Source of the DNA: Micromonospora tarapacensis
GTDB taxonomy: Bacteria > Actinomycetota > Actinomycetes > Mycobacteriales > Micromonosporaceae
DNA: 64,000 nucleotides
NCBI RefSeq assembly: GCF_019697375.1
Contig: NZ_JAHCDI010000004.1
Span: 5,577,281 to 5,641,280, forward strand
Reading direction: 5' to 3'
Within the stretch, counting starts at the first letter, position 1, and each line of letters opens with the position of its first letter. Of the stretch, positions 46,851 through 58,800 are shown piece by piece. Position numbers and translations under genes: made by a program. The notes under the pieces were generated by a model that saw only the letters and a program-made list of their open reading frames with translations, searched no databases and was not told the DNA's origin.

Positions 46851-49800
46851 GTGCCGGGCAGTACGGGAACCCTGGCCGGTGACCCGACCGCGCCAGGGGT
46901 GCCCGGAGGCCCGGTCGATCCACAGACCCTCAGGCGCTCGGCGGGGCCGACCGGACGAGGCACGCACAGCTGGCAGCTCAACCCGACGGCGGTCGACGGC
47001 GATCCCTCCGGCCCGGACGCGGAGCGCACCCTGATCGAGGCGTCGCGGACGTTGGCGGAGACCGTCCGGACGGCGGTCAAGGCCACCACCGTCTCCAGGG
47101 GCAAGCAGCCCGGCATGGCCGGGGCACTGCTGACGCCCGACGGCGAGATCACGACGCACACCAGCATGACCGGTGACAAGAGCGCCAAGCCGACAACCCA
47201 GCCGAGGACGCATCCGCTCGCGCAGGCGGCGTTGGATCGGACGGCGGCGGCACTGGGCGAGGGCAGGGGCAAGGGGCACGGCAAGTGCGCCGAGGTCGCC
47301 CTGGTCTCCGACCAGCTCTATCGACTCGAGATGCAGTGGCGGGAGGCTGGCGAGCCCGGCAACTTCGAGCAGTACGCCCTGGACGCCCTGGCCGGGTCCA
47401 AGATCGTCACGCATCAGGTCGCGCCAGCGGTCTCGAACAGGGTTCGGTACGAGCTCGGGCACCACCGACCACCGTGCAACTCCTGCGCGCACTTCCTGCC
47501 GCAGTTCGACGTGGAGCCGATCACCGATCCGGATCGGGACGTCAGCGTCTACCAGCCGCCCGTGCCGGGCCTGGCCGGCACCGGCCCGCCACTGAGCGAC
47601 GGCCGGCCGCTCGGGCAGCCGGATGGCCTGGTACCGCCGGCCCGGGCCGACCAGGACGCGCTCGACGCGGCGGTCCCCCAGGATCCGAGCACCGGGCGCC
47701 CGCTCGCCCACCCTGATCCGCGTGTCGGCCGCTGGGGAGATCTGGTCAACGACGGTGGGCCGACCGTCACGGGTCGCGACAACAACTGCGCCGACGTCGG
47801 CCTCTCCGTCCTGTCGACGTGGTTCGGCCGGCCCGAGGTTGCCGCGCCGACGGCGCCGTCGGCGACGGTGGAGGTGGGCAGTACCGCCCGGCAGGAACAG
47901 GCGCTGCGGGCCAGCTTCGCCCACCAGGGCTCCGGCACGACGGGGCTGGACGCGGTCGCCGAAGCGCTCCGGTCGGCTGGTCCCGGATCGGCGGCGCTGA
48001 TCGTCACAAGCTGGGCTGGCGAGCCCGGCGCGCACACCTGGAACGCGGTCAACCACGACGGCACCATCGTCTGGTTCGACGGCCAGAATCGACTGGTCTC
48101 CGATACCGACCCGCTGCACGCGGCGCGGGTCGACGAGGTCTGGTCGATCGTGCTCGACGCCGAGGGCGATCCGGTCGGACGCTCCGCGCCCGAAGTGAGC
48201 AGACCGGCACCGGTCCCGCCGGCCTCGACAGCGGACGCAGCGGCGGCGATTCCGCCGGCGGGACGGGACCGGGACGCCGGACCGACCGGCCGGCCCGGCA
48301 TCGACGCGGACGCGACCCGGCCGGACACGCCGCCCGGCGGCCCGACCACCTCGGACACGCCGCCCGGCGACGCGCGCCCCGGTAGCGATCCCGCGATGGA
48401 TCCCGAGAGCGATCCTGGGCCGGACGCCGTGGCCAACACCGACCCGGTGGCCTGGCCCGACATGCAGGGCTGGCCGATGCCGGACACCCGCCGGATCGGG
48501 CCGGATCAGCTGGCGCCGCTGGAGGACGCCCGCTACCAGGACGATGTCGCGGACAGCCTGCGCACGCCCGAGGGGTACGAGGTCTCCGCGGACCCGTCCA
48601 CCCACCCGTACGGCCAGCTGATCAACGACGGTGGGCCGGACCAGCCGGGGCGCGGCAACAACTGCGTGGACAACATCCTCGCGGCCCTGGCGAGCTTCCG
48701 CGGCGACCCCCAGGTCTCCTACCCGCGCTGGCCGGATCGGCTCGACGACGGATCCCTCGAAACCGAGCTTGGCGAACTGGACGGCTTCGGCCGGATCGAA
48801 AGTTGGATCGGCGGGGACTGGACGGGTGACAACGACATCCTGCCGGGTACGCCCGATGAGCGGTCCGCCGCGCTGGCCGACCGGTACGAGCAGCTCTACC
48901 AGCGGATCCGTGACGCCGGGCCAGGCTCGGCCGCCGTCGTCGCCGTCGAGTGGCTCCAGTTCGACGAGCACACCGGCGCCCCGCTGGTCGACGCCGACGG
49001 ATCGACGCGGGGTGCAGCTCAGCACGTCTTCCTGCTCGTCTATCCCGAGGGGGCGGACGGGCCGGTGTGGTGGGATCCCCAGTTCGGCAGCACCACCACC
49101 GACCCGTTGCCCGGGGACTATGTTGAACTGACGCACAACCTGTGGTCGATGGAGGTGCAGCCCAGCCATGCCGATGAGCAGGGAGGAAGCCCGAGAGTTG
49201 ATGACCAGACTGCTCGGGACGGACAACCCGGTGGCGATCTTCCCGTTCGAGTTCGGTTGGGCAGCCCAGGAGACTCTCTCCCCGCAGCAGCGGACCCAGG
49301 GCCGGCAGTTGGGCCAGGGGGTCTTCATCATCGACCAGACGGGGGTGGTGACCGCACATCCCAGCCTGCCGCCACCACTGATCATGAAGCGGTACGCGAC
49401 GGCCCGACGGGAGGGCCGGATAACCGGCCGTCAGGTCTGGCCGGCACCGAATCCGATGGACTGAGTGACGCCGACGCGTCGGCGCCGGACGGTGACCGTG
49501 CCGAGACCCGCTACCTTGACGGGCTCTCGGAAACCGACCAGGCCACCCTGCTCGACGCGCTGACCGAGGCCCGGCTGGACGCCGACCAGATCCTGGCCGA
49601 CCTGCAGAGCGTCAACGCGGAGGTGGCTGCGCGGCTCGGGCTGACCGGTGCGGACGCGCTGAGCGTGCTCGGCGAGCAGCACCGGGTCAAGGGCGCGGAG
49701 TCCCTGGCCCGCAAGTTCCGCAGCGAGATGGAACCGCTCGGCTACGACATGGCATCGGCGCTGGACACCGTCAACGACGTCGTGCGGTTCTCGGTGCGTG

Positions 49801-52800
49801 GGCCGGAGTCCGAGGCGTACGGGCCGGCGGTGGACTCGATCCTCTCGTCATTGGAGGCCCAGGGTTACCAGGTCACCGACCTGAAGAACTTCTGGCATCC
49901 CGGAAACCGGTTCTTCGGCCTGAACTGCACGCTGACGGCGCCGTCCGGGCGCACCTTCGAGTTGCAGTTCCCCACCGCCACCAGCTACGCCATCGGCACC
50001 CGGACCCACGTGCCGTACGAGGTGATGCGTGACCCGGAGCAGTCTCCCGCCGCCCGCGTGCAAGCATTCCTCGACATCCTCGCCATCAACAAGGCCAACG
50101 GCATCGCGGCGAGCATGCCGGGTGGCATGGAGACCACGCGGTTCCCTCCGCCGAAGGACACCAGCTTCGCCAAGTGGATGGCGTCGCCCAAGCAGGCGAA
50201 GATGCGCCAGGAGTATCTCGACTGGCTCGCCGGGCAGGGTGCCACGTTCGCCGACGTGCTCGCCGAGCGAGGATTGACGGCGTCAGACCTGCCTGGTCTG
50301 GACTTCGACCTGATGGGGGGCCCACATGGCGGCGCTGACGTTCGGCTACTTCCTCCTGCGGAGACCGGACGATCCGACCGGCCCGCCGGTCAACGTGATC
50401 GCGGAGGCGAACAGCATGGGGTCGACCCAGGCGGTGATCTGGGACCGGCCGAAGCAGGCCTGGACGTTCCGCCCGGACGTGGCGGCGGCGATCCTGTGGG
50501 CGAACCCCGAACGTCACGAGATCGAAGAGGTCGACCGGGCGACGGCAGAGCGCCAGGCGGCGCACTTCACCGCGGTTCCGTTGCCGACCGAGGCCGAGTT
50601 GACGGAGATCTGCCGCCGGGCGACCCGGCCGCCGACGCCCGAGGAGTGGAGGCGTGGGCCGGTGACCTGAGCGGTGCCGGCCCGCAGGTGCCGGGTGCGA
50701 TCGGAGCCGCTCCGTCGGTGCCGATCGACACCGATCACGGGTTGCCGCAGACCCGGCGACTCGGGCCGGGTGAGCTGGCGCCCTTGGAGGATCCGGGCTA
50801 CCAGTGGGACGTCGAGCAGAGCTTGCGGACCCCGGAGGGGTACGCGCTGTTCGCCGACCCGTCCACGCACCCGTACGGCCGGTTGGTCAACGACGGCGGG
50901 CCGGGACAGCCGGGTCGTGGCAACAACTGCCTGGACTCCTCGCTCTCGGCGTTGTCGAGCTTCTACGGCGACCCCCGAGTCTCCTTCCCGCGTTGGGCCG
51001 ACGTCCGGCCCGACGGGTCGATCGAGGCCGTGACGGGCGAGGCGAGTGGCCTGGACCGCGCCGAGCAATGGCTCGGTGTCGACTGGTCCGGGGGCTCGGC
51101 GGGGCTGCCCACGACGCCGGCCGAACACGCGGCGGCCGTGGCCGACCAGTACGCACGGCTTCATCAGCGTGTCGCGGAGGCGGGGCCGGGCTCGGCGGCC
51201 CTGGTCGTGGCCGAATGGATCAGGACAGATCCCCGCACCGGCGACGTGGTCCTCGACCGTGGGAGCGTACAGGTCCAGGATTCACACGCCTTCGTTCTGG
51301 TCTATCCGGAGGGTGCGGACGGGCCGGTCTGGTGGGATCCGCAACGGGGGATGACGTGGCCGCAGCCCCCGGCCGCGTACGTGGCACAGACATATGCACT
51401 GTGGTCGATGACGACCTCGGTCGGAGGGGTTACGGATGACGGAGGACGAGGCGCTGACGCTGATCAAGCGTCTGCTGGGCACGGCGAACGAGATCGAGCT
51501 GCATCCGTTCGAGTTCGGGTGGTTGGCGAAGGAACAGCTCTCGACGCAGGAACGGGCGGAGGGCAGGCAACTGGGCCACGGGAGCTACATCATCGACCGG
51601 ACGGGAGTGATCACGGCGCAGATGAGTCTGCCGGTACCGCTGCTGATCACGGAGTACACACAGGCCCGCCGGGAGGGCCGGATGACGGGTCGGCAGGTCT
51701 GGCCGACGGCGGAACCTACGGCCTGACGGCTGCCCCCGAGCCCTCGCTGCCGGAGAGCCGGCGGTACGGGCCGGGCGAACTGGCACCGTTGGAGGACATC
51801 CGCTTCCAGGGTGACCTCGCGGCGAGCCTGGCCACCCCGGACGGATATTCGACCTTCGCGGACCCGTCCACCCACCCGTACGGGCAGCTGGTCAACGACG
51901 GCGGACCGGACCAGCCGGGTCGGGGCAACAACTGCCTCGACTGCTCGTTGGCGGCACTGGCCAGCTTCCACGGCGACCCCCAGGTGTCCGTGCCGCGCTG
52001 GGCGGACCGGTCCGCTGACGGCTCGATCGACCGCGTCTCCGGCGAGCGGGGCGGTCTGGCGCGGGCCGGGGCGTGGATCGGCGGGGAGTGGACCGGAGGG
52101 CCCGACAGCCTGCCGGCTGACCCGGCCGCGCGCACGGATGCGGTCGCCCGGCAGTACGCCGACCTCTACCAGCGGGTGGCCGACGCCGGGCCGGGCGCGT
52201 CGGCGCTGGTGGTGGCCGACTGGCTGTTCGTCGACGACGCTGGCGACGTCGTTCTCGACGAAACCGGCCGCCCCGAGGTCGACGGCTCGCACGCCTTCGT
52301 GATCGTCTTCCCGGCCGACGCCGACGCACCGATGTGGTGGGATCCGCAGACCGGGACGACGTCACCGGACATGCCGGCCGCCGACGTATGGGAAACCCAT
52401 GCCCTCTGGGCGATGATGATGCCTGACCGAGAGGGGCGAGTTGACCGAGGACGAGGCGCTGACGCTGATCAGCCGACTGCTGGGGACCCGGAACCCGATC
52501 GTGCTTCGGGAGTTCGAGTTCGGCTGGCTGGCCCGGGAGAGACTCTCGGCACAGGAACGGGCCTCGGGGATGCACGTGGGTCAGGGGAGCTACATCATCG
52601 ACCGCTCGGGAGTGATCACGGTCCACTCCAGCCTGCCGCCCCGCCGGGTGATGGAGGAGTACGCGCAGGCACGCCGCGAGGGCCGGACCAAGGGCCGGCA
52701 GGTGTGGCCCGAGGCGGAACCGACGGCCTGACGAACCCCGACGGCCCGCCGGGGCCGCCGAGCGACCGCGACTCCACCAGCCACGCCGACGGGCCCGACC

Positions 52801-55800
52801 TGCGGCAGGCCGCCGCCGGTACCACCTTCGGTGGCGCGCTGCTCGATGCCGATCCGGCACGTACCGGGGAGGCCGTGCAGGCCGCCCTGACCGGCGGGCT
52901 GCTGCCCGACGGGGCGAGCGTCGAACTGGCCACCGGCATCGTCACCCTGGACACACTGAACGGCCCCTACCAGGTGCGCATCGAGCTGACCGACCCTCCG
53001 GCAGACACGCCGATCGTGCCCGTCGCCACCATCCAGCACACCGCCGACGGTGCGGTGGTGCAGATGTCGACCGGGGCGCACCCGGATCACGTCCGCCGCG
53101 CGGTGGCCTCGACCCTGGCCGAGGTGGACACCGTGGCCCAGGATCGGGCTGCCGGCCTGCGGTTCGACGCGACCACGGCGCTCGCCGAGGGCGCTCGGCC
53201 GGAGGGCAGCGGTGTTCGGGTCCTCACCGCGCGGGACATCGGCCACCTTGCCGAACTTCGGGTGGTGCTCACTGACAGCTCCGCCGCGTCCGGTCCGGCC
53301 CGCGTCGGTCAACTGCGGGCCGAGGCGTTGAGCCTGCTCGTCTCCTCCGGCCTGCTGGAGCAGGCGCCTGCGCATTCCGTACATGGACACGAACGCAGCG
53401 GCAACAGACCGGTGGTCGGCTCGTCGGCGGCCCAGGCCCGCCTCGACGTGATCCGGAACCGGCTGGGGAGCCTCGCGCCAGAGGTCGAGAGCCTGATCGG
53501 GATCGCCCGGAGCGACGGGCAACAGCTCGTCGCGGACCTCAGAGCGGCCCAGTCGGCTGTCCGTGCCGAGGCCCGGGCCTGGGCCCAGCAGGCCACCGCC
53601 CTGCGCAACGAGGCCGACCTCGCCCTCACCGCCACGGTGGACGCCGCCCTGGACGCGGCACCCGACCACGTCTTCGGCCGGCTGGTGATCGGTGGCGGCT
53701 GGGCCGCCACCGCCGACTTCGTCACCATCGGCGCCCCCGCCGACACCGGGAGCGGCCTGCCGCCGGTGCTCTGCGTCTCGCAGGGACACGACCCGTGGGC
53801 CGAGCGGCAGACGTTACTGATGGGGCAGGTCCCCTCGGAGCTGGAACTTCCCGGGCTGCCGTTCCAACCGGCCGATCTGGCCGAGGAAGGCACCCAGTTC
53901 ACCCCGTCTGACGTCTTCGCCGACGCGGTGGGCGCGGCCCGGGCGCTCAGCGGGATGCCCACCTACCAGGGTTTGGCGACGTCGGTCACGCCTCGCCCGG
54001 TCGACGCCGTCGGGTGGCCTGACGGTGCCAACTATCGGGTCACCATCGGCGGGCGGGCGGTCTTCACCGCGTCGGTCGACATCGCGACCGGTCCAGGCCC
54101 CTCCCGGGTGCCGAGCGCGCCGACCACCACCAGCGGTCGGTACGTCGACCCGGCCACCGGCTACCGCGTGGACCGCTCCGGCCGGGCGCCGGTGTTCCGA
54201 GATCCGGCCGGCGTCGCCGTCGACCCGGCCAGCCTGCCCCCGACCGTACGAGCCGTCCTCGGCGGCCCTGGCAACGGTCGGGCTGATCTGCCGCTGCTCA
54301 CCGACCTCACCGGCCGTCCAACGGATCCGCTGGTGGTCGAGCCGACCACCGGATACGCCGTCGACACCGTGACCGGGCAGCTCCACGACCCGGCGGGTGG
54401 GCCGGTGGATCCACGGACGCTGCCCGAGGAGGTGGCCGCCCGTCTCGGCCATGCCCCGGACGGCTCGTTCACCGACCCCCGACCGACCGCGCCGCCGGTC
54501 GACTTCGGCGGGCAGAACCTGGCCGACGCCTACCAGCCGGGCGACCGGGTGCTGGTCTACGGCGCGGGCCCGTCCGGGGCGTGGGACATCGAGCAGGCCG
54601 CAGCCTCCACGGCGGGGCGTGTCGACTGGTCGGCCCAGGCCAGGCCCCTACCGCCAGACCGGGTGACGGGCGACCCGGTGGTCGACGCGCAGAGGCAACT
54701 GGAGTACAGCTTCAGCGGCGGTGACAACCGACGCAACAACCTGCCCGGCCTTGGTGCGTACTCCGACGCCGCCCAGGCGCGGGTGGCGGACATGTCCCTG
54801 CGCGAGGTCGTCGGCATCCGGCACACCGTTGACGGGGCGTACCTCGTCAGGTTCAGCGACGGCACCGAGCAGGTCTATGACCGGGTGGTGCTCTCCATCG
54901 GGCAGGAGCCCCGGCTGCCCGGTGGCGTACACACCCTGCTGTCCGAGGTGGAGCTGTCAGTGCTTGAGGGGCCGTCCCTCGATGCAGACAACCCGGTTCC
55001 GGACGTGCTGGGCCTACGAGACGGCAGTGGCCAGCTCAGAGTCCTCGGCGGTGCCAGCGTGGCCGGGGCGCTGATGGCCGAGGCCGGCACCGCCGTCAGA
55101 AGGGCGGTGGCGCTTCAGGCCGCGGCGCTGCCGGACGACTCGCGGGGCATCCCGCCCAGCATCCGTTTCCATGCCCAGCGGATCGCCGAGGCGAACCGCG
55201 GCACGCCGCCCGTGCCGTCGCCCGACGGCGGCGGCTCCGCACCACTGGACTCGCCGTCAGACCTCCTCCCAGAGGGCGGTGCTGTACAACTTCCAGCCCC
55301 ATTGGATGTCGAGCCAGGGCAGCGGGCCGTACCGCTCGATCAGCTCCTGCCCGAGCGGGGGCATCTCGACCCAGACGGGCGATCCGTCGATGTGCTCCCC
55401 GTGACCCTGGGCGGTGACCTCAACGAGGTTGTCGGACAGGTCGACGTAGCGCAGGGCAGGGAGATTCTGGCTGGCGGCGAGGGCCTCGGCTCCGGTCTGG
55501 CCGATGCCGCAGCCCGACAGGCCCAGCCAGCGCAACCGGCGCAGGTGCGGGGAGTCGACGAGCGCGGCAAGCCCGTCGTCGCCGATCGGGTTGCCGCTCA
55601 GGTCGAGGGCGACCAGACGGTCGAGGCAGGCGATCTCGGCGATCCGCGGCATCAGCCCGGCGGCGTCGACCAGGACCAGGTGGCGGACGGGGTGGTGGGC
55701 CCAGACCTCGGGTCCATGGTCGATGAAGGTGCGAGCGGTCATGGTGACCGACTCGATCAGGCCGTTACGCAGCTGCCATCTGTTGAGCAGATGACTGACC

Positions 55801-58800
55801 GGGTCAGCGAGCCGGGGACGGATCCGCCGGTGCAGGTACACCGATTCTCGGGTGCCGTAAGCGTTGGCCAGGTAGAGATGGATCAGCTCGGCGCGCTCGG
55901 GGTCGGTGGCCTCGATGGCGTCGGCGTAGCGCCGTCTCAGGTCGAGGTCGTCGGGGTCGGCGAGGATGGCGGCGTAGAGGTCGGCGGGCGTGGCCATGAC
56001 GCCAGCGTATCGACGGACGGCTCGATCACCGCCGGTGCCGTTCCGGGCTCCACCTTCCACGGTCTGGGTCGACCGGTCGCCGACCCGGCGGCGGTGCTGG
56101 ACCTGGCCCGGGTCGCGCTCCCACAGGTCGCCCCGTACGCCCAGGTGGACGCGGTGGTCCCGGTCGGGCCGAACCTGTTCGAGATCCGCACGGTCGGGCA
56201 GCACCCGCTGACCGTGCGGCTGGCCACCGGCCCGTTGACCGAGGGCACGGTGGCCCGGGCGACCCGTGACCCGGACGGCACCTTCACCGTCACCGTGTCG
56301 GACCGGGCCGCCGACCCGGTGGTGGCGCGGGCGCTCGCACACGAGGTCGCCGAGCTGGTGGCGCTGCACGAGTCCGGTCGGGCGCTGGTCGGCCCGCTGG
56401 ACCCGGGCAACGTGCAGGGCCCGATCGACCCGGCCGGGCTCACCGCCCACGACCGGGGGCGGATGGCGGAGCTCCGGCTGCTCGCCGCCGGCTACGCCGA
56501 TGCCGACCCGGCCACCCGGTTGGCCGTACGCGGCGAGATCGACTCCCTCGCCGGCCACCTCGGCCTGCGGGTCGGTGACCCGGATGTCCGGGCCCGGTGG
56601 GCGCTGCTTCCGCGGGACGTGCTGGCCCACCTGATGCAGCTCAGCGTGCCGTCGATCACGCCGGACGCGGTCTCCGGGGTACTGGCGGGCGCGGCGACCC
56701 TCACCGAGGTCGAGCGGGTCAGGATGATCGACTATCGGGCCCGGCTGGCCCCCGACTTCCAGGTGCCACCGCAGGCCGACCTGGACGCCCGGCTGCGTGA
56801 ACTGGCCACGACGGCCGAGCACGCGCAGTCCGGGATGCCGCGGATGCCCGCCTTCGCCGGGCAGATCGTCGCCCTACCCGCCAGGCATCTCGACCGGATC
56901 CGGACGGCGGACCCGCAACTGGCCGACCGGTTGGCCGTCGAGGGGGTCTACGTCGACCTGACCGGCCGCTACGATCTGCGCCCGTACATGGTGGCGGCGG
57001 TCCCGGCGATCGACCTCGGCGCGGCCCGGCCGACGTTCGACCTGACCACCGAGGACGGGCGGCGGGCCCAACTGCACGAGGACCGCCAGCGGGCCCGGGC
57101 AGCGCTGCGCGGACTACCCGGCGACCAGGCGGCAACACTGCTCGCCGGCCACGACTTCCACTACCAGGGGACGGCCCGGTGGATGGGCCTGGTACCCGAC
57201 GCCCTGACCGAGGCGCTGCGCGGCATCACTCCCGCACCGGCACCCGCCGCCACGGCGGAGACCGCCGCGACCGGCGAACCGTCCGGAAACGTCAGGATCG
57301 TGGCAGACCGGGTGACCCTGCCGCCGGACAGCCCGAAGAAGCCTGGCCCGGTCTACGGGCCGGCACTGGACGCGCGGACCGGCCAACCGCCGCCACTGTT
57401 CGACGGTCCGCCGAAGCGGACGGACGTACAGCAGGGCGCGCTGGGTGACTGCGGCATGATCGCCGTGATCGGCTCGGTCGCCGGTCACCTACCGGACACC
57501 ATCGCGCAGATGTTCCACCCGAACCCGGACGGCTCGGTGGACGTGGTGCTGCACGAGACCAGCGGGCCCGGCCATGCGGTCACCCCGACCGGCCGCCAGC
57601 TGCGGGTGACCGTCTGGCCCGACGTGCCGTTGTACCCGAACTCGAACGGGCGCAGCGCGTACGCCGACCAGTCGACGGTCGGTGCGGCCTGGGCGTCGCT
57701 GCTGGAGAAGGCGATCGCCGCCGTCGACCGCACCTGGACCCAGCAGCGCCACGACCAGTGGCAACAGCAGTGGACCGCCCGCCCGGGTACGGACGCGGCG
57801 CAGGCCGCCCCGCTCGGTTACGCCCGGCTGGACAACGGCAGCAGTCGCCTGGTGCAGGCGGAGCTGCTCAGCCAGCTCACCGGGCTGCCGATCGGGGTGA
57901 GCCAGCTCGACCCGACGCCGGGCCGGGAGGCCGACGCCGAGACGCGACTGGCGACGCTGCTGGCCGCCGGCAGCCCGCTGGTCACCGGCACCCGGCCGGC
58001 CGACGCCTACTCGGCCCACCCCGGCGGCAAACCGCCGTACGGGTTGGTCGCCGGGCACGCGTACGAGATCGTGGCGGTGGTGAACGGCGAGGTGCAGCTG
58101 CGCAACCCGTGGAACTCGCAGCACCCGTCGCGGATGCCGGTGCGCGCCTTCCTCGACCTGATGAGCCCCTGGTACGCGCACGTCGAGCTGGCGCGCAGCA
58201 CCGTGCCGGCGCTGCCGGGCTCCGAATTCCATGGTCACGGTCGGCCGGCGGCGGATGCCCCGGCGGTGGTCGACCGGGCCCGGACGGTCCTGCCCGCCCT
58301 GGCCGAGCCGATCGGCGCGGATCAGGTCGTCGCGGTCGGCCCCGACGTCTTCGAGGTCCGCTCGACCGGACTCGATCCACTGCGCGTCCGGGTCACCGCC
58401 GGCACCCTCGCCGACGGCGTGGTGGCGCAGACCACCCGCAACCTCGACGGCACCTTCACCCTCACCGTCTCCGACCGTGCCTCGGACGCGGTGGTCGACC
58501 GCGCGGTGGCCCACGAGGCCGCCGAGCTGCTGGCCCGGCACGAGACCGGTGAGGCGCAGGTCGGGCTCTTCGACCAGGGCGCCGCGGAGGGTCCGATCGA
58601 CCCGGCCCGCCTCTCCGCCCGGGATCGCGGTCGTCTGGCGGAGCTGCGCCTGATGGCCGCCGGCTACCCGCAGGCCGACCCGACCGCCCGGCTGGCCCTG
58701 CGCGCCGAGATCGACACGCTCGTCGACCGGCTGGGCCTGCGCTGGGGTACGCCGGAGGCAGCCGCCCGCCTCGCCGTCCTCCCCGCCGACGTGTGGACCC

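Noticed and set aside
55998..56822. N-terminal extension of the antisense LRR protein
   Set aside because: The upstream part is Arg/Gly/Val-rich antisense of calpain-like module A. The TIGR02996 domain begins right at the ATG at 55997.
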